Part shown: positions 1-7,663 of the stretch, piece by piece
Numbering within the stretch: position 1 is the first letter of the stretch
How the letters are laid out: every line of letters begins with the position of its first letter
From: an uncultured Clostridia bacterium
GTDB lineage: Bacteria > Bacillota > Clostridia > UBA1381
DNA length: 21,581 nt
Reading direction: 5' to 3'
Assembly (NCBI GenBank): GCA_934462945.1
Contig: CAKSJF010000042.1
Location: 1-21,581 of the forward strand
Notes under the pieces: model-generated
What the model was told of the DNA's origin: nothing
The model's input: the letters and a program-made list of their open reading frames with translations, nothing else
Database searches by the model: none
Translations under genes and position numbers: made by a program

Positions 1-2226
1 GACTGCGTTCTGACTTTCCCGGAGGGAACAGATCTGACGGGAAAGACGTTAAAAACAGTTTTTACATTTGCAGACGGAAACCAGACCAGCTATCAGAGAA
101 GAATTACACGGGGCTGGGATGACGGCAACCAAATCGATAATTTTCAGCGTGGATATATGCATACAGACTTTTATGATGGAATAGAGACTGCAGATAGCTA
201 TACAGGAGATGCAAGCTTGCTTTTGAAAAGCTATTCTGCCTATGAAGACAAAAACCTCGTGTTTTACTTAAAGAATATTGCGCTTAACGCAGATCAGGAT
301 TATCAGATCAATTTTTATTATAAAACACAGGGTGGAAATAATTGTAATGTAGAATTAGTTGCCGGAGAAAATAAGCTGTTGATTGCAGCACCGTCCAATG
401 CTACGCCTGAATGGAAAGCATACACCAATACTTTCACGGCTAAAAACAGTGACGTTTATTTTGCACAGCAGTACCCGACTGCGGCATTTTGGATGGATGA
501 CCTGACAATCTATGCCTTAGATGAAAACGGAGATCCGACCGGCGAAAACTTAGTTCCATACGGCAGCTTTGAAAAAGAGTATCATACCAGCGCCATTACC
601 ACATGCAGCTGGGAGGGAACAGACGGCGGTGCAAATGTAACCTGGAAAAATCCAGCAAGCGCATTCTCTACAAGAGTCTACTTAGACGGTATCCGTGTGG
701 CAGATCTTGCAGGCGCGGAATCAGTTTCGTTAGACGGACTGGAAAACGGCAAGGAATATATCGTTACCTTAAAGGATACCGATGAGATGGGAAATGAAAC
801 CTTCGGCACAAGTCTGAAAGTCAAAGCCGGTGAGGATAACCGCCCGGATGTATACGCTCCAAACAGTGTGATTGTGCGCGATTTGAAAGACTATGTCGGA
901 ATCTACTGGTACAATCCGCCGATGGATTCTACCGAGATTAAGCTTTATGATGTTACGGATGGAAAATATGTGGAGATGGAGATAATTGACGCATATGAAA
1001 GCCTTGCTGCAAATGCAAACAACTATCGGAGAGTGAAAGATTCCGCCGGTATCAGCGGACATACCTACCGCTTAGAGTTTACCTTTACAGACGGTACACA
1101 GAGAGTCTATTATGTGAATGCGTCAAAGAACACCTGGGAGATGAAGTACGGCTGGCAGAATGCTTATAGCGGAGGAGATCAGGCGCATGCATTCTTTGAT
1201 TATACCAACGATTCTATTTCCGGAAAGCATGCCTATGTGATCGGAAGAAACTATTGGAACGACCGTCCAATTCTCTATAACCGTTCATTTAACAGTGACA
1301 ACCTCAAGCCAAATACGGCTTATTGTGTAAAAATGAAAATGAAGAGTATTGATCCGAGCTGTGAGATCAAGGTTTATGCCGGCGGATCTATCATTAATAA
1401 TCCGTATGGAGGAAAAACATGGCCCGGAGCGTCTGATGGCTGGAAGGAACAACGCTACTATATCACCACAGGCGATAACGTAAGTACTGACACCGGTCTT
1501 GAGATTACTTCAACATCCATGCTTTATTTGGATAATTTTGAAATCTACGAATACTTGGGAAATGGCGTTTTAGGAGAAAAGGTTATAAATAAGGTTTGGA
1601 ATGAAAACTTTGACGATGACCATGGCATTGCTGCATTGGCAAGCGCAAGTGCAGACGGTATTGATGGCGGTATTTCTCTTAACTGGACACTGCCGGAGAA
1701 TGCAATCGGCGCAAACGTTTATGTAGATGGCATTAAGACTGCCCATATCACAGGCGCAACCGGCCTGAACCTGACAGGATTAACCAACGGACAGAACTAT
1801 CAGATTACCCTCCGCGCTTATGATGTATCCGGCTTTGAGGGGGCAGATACTGTTCTTTCCTGCAAAGCTGGCACAACCGGAATTTCTGTTAAGAGCTTTG
1901 GTATTTACGACAGTGAAGACGCTTCTGCAGATACCATTGAGGCGATGAATACAGAGTATACTGTGAAAGCAACCGTATCAAATTATACCGAAAACGCTTT
2001 GAATGCTGTCATTCTTCTTGCATTCTATGACGAAAACGGAAGACTGATCGGCACCCAGAAAGCAGACGCAACCGTTCCGGCAGATTCTGCAAATGCGAAG
2101 GTCAAGCTGGAATACACCTCTCCGCTGATGTTTGAGGATGGGGAAACGGCAGTTAAGGCATTCCTTTGGGATGTTGACACGCTTGCGCCGATGGCACAGG
2201 CAGCGTCCGCAGTCTGCGAAGAATAA
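1..2226 (+). CDS. Modular extracellular protein with CBM-like and Fn3-like modules (5'-truncated)
   Basis: The frame is open from base 1 with no stop, so this is the last 741 residues of a longer protein; the first ATG at 157 is internal. Modules seen, numbered from base 1: the tail of one Fn3-like domain (about 1-45), a jelly-roll carbohydrate-binding-like module (about 50-190), an Fn3-like module with the pattern VTWKNP...VYLDGIRV...L.NGKEY (about 200-275), a second Fn3-like module (about 280-375), a second jelly-roll module (about 380-535), another Fn3-like module with LNWTLP...VYVDGIK...L.NGQNY (about 545-630), and a C-terminal domain (about 630-741) of a type common at the ends of clostridial surface proteins, with NAVILLAFYDENG and VKAFLWD. 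The order Fn3-Fn3-CBM is therefore repeated. No LPxTG, SLH or transmembrane anchor lies at the C-terminus. A role in binding or degrading extracellular polysaccharide is inferred; the catalytic part and signal peptide, if any, lie outside the window. Confidence 0.8.
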   Translation, partial: DCVLTFPEGTDLTGKTLKTVFTFADGNQTSYQRRITRGWDDGNQIDNFQRGYMHTDFYDGIETADSYTGDASLLLKSYSAYEDKNLVFYLKNIALNADQDYQINFYYKTQGGNNCNVELVAGENKLLIAAPSNATPEWKAYTNTFTAKNSDVYFAQQYPTAAFWMDDLTIYALDENGDPTGENLVPYGSFEKEYHTSAITTCSWEGTDGGANVTWKNPASAFSTRVYLDGIRVADLAGAESVSLDGLENGKEYIVTLKDTDEMGNETFGTSLKVKAGEDNRPDVYAPNSVIVRDLKDYVGIYWYNPPMDSTEIKLYDVTDGKYVEMEIIDAYESLAANANNYRRVKDSAGISGHTYRLEFTFTDGTQRVYYVNASKNTWEMKYGWQNAYSGGDQAHAFFDYTNDSISGKHAYVIGRNYWNDRPILYNRSFNSDNLKPNTAYCVKMKMKSIDPSCEIKVYAGGSIINNPYGGKTWPGASDGWKEQRYYITTGDNVSTDTGLEITSTSMLYLDNFEIYEYLGNGVLGEKVINKVWNENFDDDHGIAALASASADGIDGGISLNWTLPENAIGANVYVDGIKTAHITGATGLNLTGLTNGQNYQITLRAYDVSGFEGADTVLSCKAGTTGISVKSFGIYDSEDASADTIEAMNTEYTVKATVSNYTENALNAVILLAFYDENGRLIGTQKADATVPADSANAKVKLEYTSPLMFEDGETAVKAFLWDVDTLAPMAQAASAVCEE

Positions 2227-2283
2227 ATACAAAAAATCAGAAATCATCGGTTCTGAATCACTTTAGATAACTTCATTCATCAT

Positions 2284-2326
2284 AAAAAGTCCTGTAGGAG
2301 CGTAAAGCGTTTCTACAGGACTTTTT
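2284..2326. terminator. Bidirectional intrinsic terminator after the surface-protein gene
   Basis: A 14-bp perfect stem (2284-2297 with 2313-2326) begins with five A and ends with five T. The 15-nt loop can extend the helix further with mixed and GU pairs. The U-run on either strand lets it stop the surface-protein transcript and also anything arriving from the rpsT side. Confidence 0.85.
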
Positions 2327-2385
2327 CACTTGTTTTAAAAATTTTTCTGTATTTCTTTCAACATAAAAAGCATCGCTAAATACAG

Positions 2386-2412
2386 AAAATGAGGCAGTTT
2401 CAAACTGCCTCA
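2386..2412 (-). terminator. rpsT terminator
   Basis: An 11-bp stem (2390-2400 with 2402-2412) is followed on the minus strand by four T (2386-2389). It lies about 50 nt past the rpsT stop codon, so it is most likely the end of the S20 transcript. The plus strand has A rather than T after the stem. Confidence 0.75.
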
Positions 2413-2462
2413 AAAATTCCATATAGGATTACCAATCCCTGGATATTCACAAAGAGTCCCCT

Positions 2463-2729
2463 TTAACCGTTGACCTTTGCAAGCATAAGTGCAAGCTGAG
2501 ATTTTTTTCTTGCTGCTTTGTTCTTATGAACAATTCCCTGCTTTACGCCCTGGTCTAACTTTTTAACAGCGTCGTTAAACAAAGCTTTTACATTTGCAGT
2601 ATCATTCTTTTCTACAGCAACCTCAAACTTTTTAATTGCAGTCTTTAATGCAGTCTTATGCATTTGATTGATTAAGGTTTTCTTTTCAATCACCTTAACG
2701 CGCTTTTTTGCTGACTTAATGTTTGGCAT
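2463..2729 (-). CDS. rpsT: 30S ribosomal protein S20
   Basis: An 88-residue, strongly basic protein that starts MPNIKSAKKRV, with Lys/Arg-rich helices and the typical QGIVHKNKAARKKS segment near the C-terminus; length and pattern match bacterial S20 (bS20). S20 is a primary binder of 16S rRNA in early 30S assembly. The start is fixed by GGAGGTG about 7 nt upstream on the minus strand (2735-2742). The gene is monocistronic: it has its own promoter at 2771-2799 and a terminator at 2386-2412. The neighbouring MATE gene on the same strand ends 112 bp upstream without a convincing terminator, so some read-through is possible. Confidence 0.97.
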   Translation of the reverse strand: MPNIKSAKKRVKVIEKKTLINQMHKTALKTAIKKFEVAVEKNDTANVKALFNDAVKKLDQGVKQGIVHKNKAARKKSQLALMLAKVNG

Positions 2730-2770
2730 TCAATCCACCTCCAAATAGCTTAATAACATAATACCTAAAT

Positions 2771-2799
2771 ATTATACCACAAACAAATGCAAAATGCAA
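2771..2799 (-). promoter_or_regulatory. rpsT promoter (sigma-A type, extended -10)
   Basis: On the minus strand: -35 TTGCAT (2794-2799), 17-bp spacer, -10 TATAAT (2771-2776), with TG one base before the -10. It lies about 40 bp upstream of the rpsT start. The leader is AT-rich and short, with no room for a large structured autoregulatory element. Confidence 0.85.
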
Positions 2800-2841
2800 G
2801 GGAAAAATAACAAAAATTTTATTTTTTTTGTGGGCAAAAAT

Positions 2842-3519
2842 TTATCGTAATTCCCGGCAGGTTTTTACAATCAAAACAGCGGAAATCACACCGGTTAAAA
2901 TATCCGAAACCGGCATAGAGTGAAGCACGCCGTCAAGCGCAAAAAAGAGCGGCAGGAAAAGCGCAAATCCAACGCCGAACACAATTTCACGCACCATGGA
3001 TAAAAGTGTGGATTCAGCCGCCTTTCCCATTGCCTGCAAAAAGATAAAAGTTCCCTTATTGACGCATGCCAAAACGATCATAGAGAGATAAATCCGAAAG
3101 GACTTGATCGCAAAATCAGTGTAATAAACGCTTTCGTTTGCCGCTCCGAAAATTCCGATCAGCTGACGCGGCATCACCTCCACAAAAAAGAGCGCCACAG
3201 CGCCGACCGCAGCCTCTGAAAGAATCAGGCGGAGAAACAAACCGCGCCCGACGCTTTCTTTCTCTCCCTTACCCATACAAATACTGACATATGCGCAGCA
3301 TCCGTCTCCAATCATGACCGCAATTGCTAAAGCAATCACCGTCATTGGAAATACAACGGTATTTGCAGCATTGCCATAAGAACCAAGATAATCAGCATTT
3401 GCGATAAACACCTGATCGACAATGTTATAAAGCGCACCCACCAAAAGTGAGATGATGCACGGAATAGCGTATCGCCGCATGAGTGTTCCCAAGTGTTCTG
3501 TTGAAAGTTTGTTTTCCAT
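2842..3519 (-). CDS. Half-size MATE-family transporter (internal deletion)
   Basis: The start is the ATG at 3519, chosen because AGAGGAGG lies 7 nt upstream; a longer reading from a GTG at 3591 would run through a hairpin and has no RBS. The product is 225 residues, about half the usual MATE length of roughly 450. Residues 1-85 match the start of a MepA/NorM-like MATE protein (GTLMRRYAIPCIISLLVGALYN, DQVFI, NAANTVVFP, IGDGCCAYVSICMGKGEKE: TM1-TM2 and the following loop). Residues about 110-225 match the C-terminal end of the same family (MPRQLIGIFG, FAIKSFRIYL, LQAMGKAAESTLLSMVRE, LFFALDGVLHSMPVSD). About 200 residues in the middle are missing, in frame. Full-length MATE proteins export drugs or metabolites by Na+ or H+ antiport; whether this form works is unknown. 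It may be a decaying gene, an assembly collapse, or a genuine six-helix protein that dimerises. Confidence 0.8.
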   Translation of the reverse strand: MENKLSTEHLGTLMRRYAIPCIISLLVGALYNIVDQVFIANADYLGSYGNAANTVVFPMTVIALAIAVMIGDGCCAYVSICMGKGEKESVGRGLFLRLILSEAAVGAVALFFVEVMPRQLIGIFGAANESVYYTDFAIKSFRIYLSMIVLACVNKGTFIFLQAMGKAAESTLLSMVREIVFGVGFALFLPLFFALDGVLHSMPVSDILTGVISAVLIVKTCRELR

Positions 3520-3540
3520 ATCATTTCCTCCTCTAAAGAC

Positions 3541-3588
3541 AAAAAAACAGCAGACGCGTAAAGTCCATCTGGACTTACGCATCTGCTG
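3541..3588 (-). terminator. Strong terminator hairpin in the MATE leader (attenuator or putP terminator)
   Basis: On the minus strand two long arms (3588-3571 and 3566-3548) form an approximately 18-bp stem with one GU pair, one bulged A and a 4-nt loop, followed at once by seven T (3547-3541). It lies about 100 nt past the putP stop and just before the MATE RBS. It could end the putP transcript, or act as an attenuator for MATE transcripts starting from 3601-3629. Confidence 0.85.
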
Positions 3589-3600
3589 CACGATATTTCT

Positions 3601-3629
3601 ATTTTACATGATTTTTTTGTATTTTGCAA
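3601..3629 (-). promoter_or_regulatory. Candidate promoter of the MATE gene
   Basis: On the minus strand: -35 TTGCAA (3624-3629), 17-bp spacer, -10 TAAAAT (3601-3606). The predicted start point (about 3594) is only a few bases before the terminator hairpin at 3541-3588, so every transcript from here would have to pass it before the MATE RBS. The region is AT-rich, so a chance match is possible. Confidence 0.55.
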
Positions 3630-3686
3630 GCGGACAGCTTTTAAAAACTTTTTATATTTTTTTCTCCAAAAACTGTGCAAGTTGCT

Positions 3687-5249
3687 TTAGATGGTTGACT
3701 TATGCTGAATGGATTCAAAATCATCCAAAATCTCTTTCTCTGGCGGAGCGGTTACCAGGGAAACCACCACGATACAGATAGAGGAGAAGATAAATGCCGG
3801 CAAAAGCTCATAAATAGCAAATGCGCCGTCCAGCTTAGAAACCACCAGTTTCCAGAAGAATACCATAGCCGCACCGCCAACCATACCGGCAATCGCACCC
3901 GGACGGTTTGTTCTTTTCCAGAAGATAGAGAAAAGCATTAACGGTCCGAATGTTGCGCCAAAGCCTGCCCATGCAAAGGACACGATCTTGAAGATGACGC
4001 TGTTTTCATCCATTGCAATAAACATTGCAATCACAGCCACCAAAAGGAGCGTGATTCTCGAAACCGTCATTACCTGCTTGTCGTCTGCATTCTTTTTCAG
4101 CACGCCCTGGAAAATGTTTTTTGCAAATGCCGATGCGGCAATCAGCAAATAAGAATCTGAAGAACTGATTGTTGCCGCTAAAATGCCTGCCATCACAAAG
4201 CCGGCAAGAATCGGCGGGAAAAAGCTGGTTGCCAGGGTGATAAAGATATTTTCTGCTGCATTTGCTGTCCGGTGTACATCCGGGAATAATTCGCGTCCGA
4301 CAATTCCGATAAAGACAGCCACTGCCAGGGAAATAACCACCCAAACCATCGCAATCCGCCGGGAACGCTTTAATTCATCCTCTTTCCGGATTGCCATAAA
4401 GCGCAGAAGTACCTGCGGCATACCAAAGTAGCCTAAGCCCCATGCAAGCATAGATGCAACCTTTAAAGCGCCATAAGGCGCAACCGCACCAAACACCGGC
4501 TTGCCTGCCTCAACAATCTGCTCTCCGGCATCATTTAAAACCGGGGTTGCCAAGCCAAAAAATTCTACAAATCCAGGAATCTTCTTTGCATTTTCAATGA
4601 CAGCGCCAAAGCCGCCTGCCTTTGCAGTGCTGATTGAAACAATCAGCGTCAGCGCGATAAACATGACCACGCCCTGCATAAAGTCGGACGCGCTCTCCGC
4701 TAAAAATCCGCCGAGAATTGTGTAAAGCAAAACAAATGCCGCGCCTACTAACATCATCGAAAGATACGGCAATCCGAACAGCGTGGAGAATAGCTTTCCG
4801 CAGGTTACAAAACAGCTTGCCGCGTAAACGGTAAAGAAGATCAGAATAAAGAGCGCAGAAAGCGTTAAAATCACTTTCTTCTTTTCGTGAAACCGGTTCG
4901 AGAAAAACTCCGGCAGTGTGATCGAATCGGTTCGGATACTATACCGGCGCAGACGTTTGGAAACGATCAGCCAGTTTAAATATGTACCGACTGCCAAGCC
5001 GATTGCCGTCCATGCCGCGTCTGCTAAACCGTACCAATATGCAACACCCGGCAATCCCATCAAAAGCCAGCCGCTCATGTCGGACGCTTCCGCACTCATC
5101 GCCGTTACCCACGGACCTAAGGAACGTCCGCCTAAGAAATAATTTTCAGAGCTTTTGTTTGCGCGCTTTGCAAACACCACTCCAATCACGATTACCGCTG
5201 CCATGTATAAAATCATAGCAGTAAGAATCTGAATTGTCTTACCATCCAT
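3687..5249 (-). CDS. putP: Sodium/proline symporter (SSS family)
   Basis: 520 residues, with about 12-13 hydrophobic segments along the length, as in the solute:sodium symporter family. Family motifs seen: SAEASDMSGW at 52-61 (Asp57 and Ser59 align with Na+-site residues of E. coli PutP), GGFLAESASD (180-189), GYFGMPQVLLRFMA (273-286) and AGILAATISSSDSYLL (354-369, whose Ala and Ser/Ser match the second part of the Na+ site). These are the PutP pattern rather than those of PanF or sugar SSS members, so Na+-coupled proline uptake is the best call. An acidic loop at about 232-255 is somewhat long. The start has GGGAGGGG upstream and a near-consensus promoter at 5283-5311. It lies after corA on the same strand, 76 bp away. 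Confidence 0.9.
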   Translation of the reverse strand: MDGKTIQILTAMILYMAAVIVIGVVFAKRANKSSENYFLGGRSLGPWVTAMSAEASDMSGWLLMGLPGVAYWYGLADAAWTAIGLAVGTYLNWLIVSKRLRRYSIRTDSITLPEFFSNRFHEKKKVILTLSALFILIFFTVYAASCFVTCGKLFSTLFGLPYLSMMLVGAAFVLLYTILGGFLAESASDFMQGVVMFIALTLIVSISTAKAGGFGAVIENAKKIPGFVEFFGLATPVLNDAGEQIVEAGKPVFGAVAPYGALKVASMLAWGLGYFGMPQVLLRFMAIRKEDELKRSRRIAMVWVVISLAVAVFIGIVGRELFPDVHRTANAAENIFITLATSFFPPILAGFVMAGILAATISSSDSYLLIAASAFAKNIFQGVLKKNADDKQVMTVSRITLLLVAVIAMFIAMDENSVIFKIVSFAWAGFGATFGPLMLFSIFWKRTNRPGAIAGMVGGAAMVFFWKLVVSKLDGAFAIYELLPAFIFSSICIVVVSLVTAPPEKEILDDFESIQHKSTI

Positions 5250-5282
5250 GATAAAACCCCTCCCATTATAAACTATTTGTCT

Positions 5283-5311
5283 ATTTTAGCACATTTTTGT
5301 CAATCTGTCAA
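5283..5311 (-). promoter_or_regulatory. putP promoter
   Basis: On the minus strand: -35 TTGACA (5306-5311), 17-bp spacer, -10 TAAAAT (5283-5288) with a TG extension. It sits in the 76-bp gap just after the corA stop, so putP has its own strong promoter even if corA transcripts also read into it. Confidence 0.85.
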
Positions 5312-5325
5312 GTCCGCAATTTTCG

Positions 5326-6147
5326 TTAATACCAATTCTTTCTTTTAAAAATCCATGCGGTAACGCTGCAAACTACAATACTGAACAGGATCACCAGGGG
5401 ATATCCAAAGCTCCAGCGGTATTCCGGCATCTGAAAATTCATTCCATACCATCCCACAATCAGCGAAAGCGGCATAAACACAGCCGTTAAAACCGTAAAG
5501 ATTTTCATGATCTGGTTTTGTTCTATGTCAATCTGTGCCTGGTATGCTTCCCGGATTTGTGTGGTACACTCACGCAGATGCGCCACCGCTGCCTCCAAAC
5601 GGCCCACACGGTGCGAAATTGCCGCAAACCGGCTGTAAAGATTTTTTGGAATGATCTCCGCCTCATCCAGAGCCAGCATATCTGCCGCCGCACTCAGCTG
5701 TTCATAGCTGCGCTTGAGCCGCAAAAGCGTCCGTCGATAAGATACAATCGTTGCTCCTGTCTCCTGGCGCAGTTTTTTTGCCGTGATCATTTCCTCCTCC
5801 AACGCGCTCAAAGAGTCCTCCATTAAGTCCAAGGCATCCATATCTGACGCAGTCAGATAATCTAAAAAACGCACCAGTGCGGAAAAGGAGCTTTCTCCCT
5901 TTTCCTCCGGCAGCAGTTGATAATAATCGCTAAAGAGAATACAATCCTCTCCGCAATATAAAACAATCCGTTCCGACTCCTCAAAATCACGCACCTTGCA
6001 CAATTCTACACTGAAAAGGTATGCCTGATTCTCCAGCGGAACACAGATATGTCCGCTTTGTCTCAACCATCGGTAGATTTCCTCCCCGGCATACTCCTTG
6101 ATTTTCTCAATTTCATAGGATTTATAATTCCGATTCACCGTTTTCAT
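5326..6147 (-). CDS. corA: CorA-like divalent metal ion transporter
   Basis: Called from the ATG at 6147 (273 residues). An upstream TTG at 6201 would extend the frame by 18 codons, but it lies inside the promoter (6184-6212) and has no RBS. AAAAGGAG sits very close to the ATG; the GTG at 6138 is an alternative start with wider spacing. The family signature YGMN lies near residues 234-237, followed by FQMPE, between two C-terminal transmembrane helices (about 215-232 and 249-267); the tail KRKNWY is basic, as usual in CorA. The soluble part is a long helical region (about 100-212) after a reduced alpha/beta domain. CorA proteins form pentameric channels for Mg2+ (or Co2+/Ni2+). It is shorter than the usual 310-320 residues, mainly at the N-terminus, so the ion is not certain; some short CorA relatives export metal. 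Confidence 0.85.
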   Translation of the reverse strand: MKTVNRNYKSYEIEKIKEYAGEEIYRWLRQSGHICVPLENQAYLFSVELCKVRDFEESERIVLYCGEDCILFSDYYQLLPEEKGESSFSALVRFLDYLTASDMDALDLMEDSLSALEEEMITAKKLRQETGATIVSYRRTLLRLKRSYEQLSAAADMLALDEAEIIPKNLYSRFAAISHRVGRLEAAVAHLRECTTQIREAYQAQIDIEQNQIMKIFTVLTAVFMPLSLIVGWYGMNFQMPEYRWSFGYPLVILFSIVVCSVTAWIFKRKNWY

Positions 6148-6183
6148 TCTCCTTTTAGTAGATTTTGCAAAAACTCTATCATG

Positions 6184-6212
6184 ATTGTAGCATAAAACCA
6201 AAGAAAAATCAA
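6184..6212 (-). promoter_or_regulatory. corA promoter
   Basis: On the minus strand: -35 TTGATT (6207-6212), 17-bp spacer, -10 TACAAT (6184-6189) preceded by TG. The start point near 6177 leaves a leader of about 30 nt. It excludes the TTG at 6201 as the translation start. Confidence 0.75.
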
Positions 6213-6294
6213 TTCCTCCATAACGTTTTACCGGGTTTTTTCTTAAAAAAACAGGAAGAAAATGAAAAAAATCATAAAAAATTTAAAAAAAATA

Positions 6295-6323
6295 TTGTGT
6301 TTTTGTAAATAGTGTGTTAAAAT
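6295..6323 (+). promoter_or_regulatory. liv operon promoter
   Basis: -35 TTGTGT (6295-6300), 17-bp spacer, -10 TAAAAT (6318-6323) with TG before the -10. Upstream, 6241-6294 is extremely A-rich and could act as an UP element. The leader to livJ is short (about 30 nt); I see no riboswitch or T-box in it. Confidence 0.75.
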
Positions 6324-6358
6324 AATAATTAATATTCTATCTATTTAGGAGGATGGTT

Positions 6359-7561
6359 ATGAAAAACATGAAAAAAATCTTATCATTTGTATTAGGCGCA
6401 TCTCTGATGGGCATGTCCTTAGCAGGCTGCGGCGAAACAACAACCGGGGACAATGCAACAAGCGGAAAAACCATTAAAATTGGTGTTTTCGAGCCGGCAT
6501 CCGGAGATAACGGCGCTGGCGGAAAGCAGGAGGTTCTGGGTATCCGCTATGCAAATACCGTTGTTCCGACGGTAACCGTTGGCGGAGAGGAATACACCAT
6601 TGAATTAGTTGAGGTAGATAATCAGTCCTCAACCGATAAGGCAGTTTCTGCTGCTGAAACCTTGGTTAGCAAGGGTGTTTCCGCTGTTTTAGGTACATAC
6701 GGATCAGGTGCGGCAATTGCAGCAGCTCCGACCTTTAACAATGCAAAAATTCCGGCAATCGGCTGCTCCTGCACAAACCCGGCAGTTACTGCTGAAAACC
6801 CGTACTATTCCAGAGTTTGCTTCTTAGATCCGTTCCAGGGAAGCGTTATGGCAAACTTTGCAAAGGATCAGTTCAGTGCAAAAACCGCATATATCCTGAC
6901 CATGCTTGGCGAAGACTACGGAAACGGCTTAGGCAACTACTTTAAAGAAGCATTTGAAAAGCTTGGCGGAACCGTAATTTCCGAAACATTCCCGGAGGGA
7001 ACTTCTGATTTCTCGGCATATCTGCAAAACGCTGCAAAGGCAAATGCTGACGTTATCTTTGCTCCGTCTGCAACTACCTATGCATCTCTGATTATCACAC
7101 AGGCAAAATCCGCTGGTATCACCATTCCGATTCTTGCAGGCGATACCTGGGAAAGCTCTGTAATTCTGGACGCACAGAACGGTTCGGGTCTGGACGTATA
7201 CTGCTCTACGTTCTTTGATGAGAACGACGATGCCGGAAAAGCAAAGGAATTTGTTACAGGCTTTAAAGAGTACTTAAATTCTGACAGCAAAAACCTGACC
7301 AACAACGGCGGCAACGATATTGTTGCAGCAGTTTCCGCTTTGGGTTACGACGCTTACATGGTTGCTGTTGAAGCAATTAAGGCAGCTGATTCTACCTCCG
7401 GTGAAGAAATTCAGAAGGCAATTCTTGCACTTCAGACGGAAGGTGTTACCGGTTCTATCAGCTTCGACGAAAAGGGCGACGCAAAGAAAACCATGGCTTA
7501 TATCAAAAAAGCAAACGACGGCAAATTTGATTTCGTTAAGACACAGTCTGTCAGCGAATAA
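6359..7561 (+). CDS. livJ: Branched-chain amino acid ABC transporter, substrate-binding lipoprotein
   Basis: The ATG at 6359 is preferred over the ATG at 6353 because AGGAGG (6347-6352) would abut the latter and sits 6 nt from the former. 400 residues: a basic N-terminus (MKNMKKI), a hydrophobic core, and a lipobox LAGC with Cys24 as the predicted lipidated residue, so it is membrane-anchored on the outer face. The mature part follows the LIV-type (Peripla_BP_6) pattern: IKIGVFEPASGDNG at the start, DNQSSTDKAVSAAETLVSKGVSAV, then a second lobe with AYILTMLGEDYGNGLGNYFKEAFEKLGGTVISE and DVIFAPSATTYASLIITQAK. It delivers substrate to LivHMGF, encoded next. Leu/Ile/Val is the default family substrate; the sequence alone does not exclude other amino acids or short amides. 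Confidence 0.92.
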   Translation: MKNMKKILSFVLGASLMGMSLAGCGETTTGDNATSGKTIKIGVFEPASGDNGAGGKQEVLGIRYANTVVPTVTVGGEEYTIELVEVDNQSSTDKAVSAAETLVSKGVSAVLGTYGSGAAIAAAPTFNNAKIPAIGCSCTNPAVTAENPYYSRVCFLDPFQGSVMANFAKDQFSAKTAYILTMLGEDYGNGLGNYFKEAFEKLGGTVISETFPEGTSDFSAYLQNAAKANADVIFAPSATTYASLIITQAKSAGITIPILAGDTWESSVILDAQNGSGLDVYCSTFFDENDDAGKAKEFVTGFKEYLNSDSKNLTNNGGNDIVAAVSALGYDAYMVAVEAIKAADSTSGEEIQKAILALQTEGVTGSISFDEKGDAKKTMAYIKKANDGKFDFVKTQSVSE

Positions 7562-7600
7562 GCTGTTATTTCGGAAATGAATTAGATTTTGATTCGGTGT

Positions 7601-7624
7601 GCAGCGGACAACATTGTTCGCTGC
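7601..7624 (+). other. Stem-loop between livJ and livH
   Basis: A 10-bp stem (7601-7610 with 7615-7624, one GU pair) with a 4-nt loop lies in the 102-bp gap after livJ. No T-run follows, so it is not a classic terminator. It may protect the upstream livJ mRNA from 3' decay or mark a processing site, raising binding protein over permease. Confidence 0.65.
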
Positions 7625-7663
7625 GCTCTGCTTTCAAAAAGGATTTTTGTTGGAGGGAAAAAT

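Noticed and set aside
3591..3591. Upstream GTG start for the MATE gene
   Set aside because: Translation would run through the terminator hairpin and it has no RBS; the ATG at 3519 has a strong one.
6199..6201. Upstream TTG start for corA
   Set aside because: It falls within the promoter spacer, upstream of the predicted transcript start.
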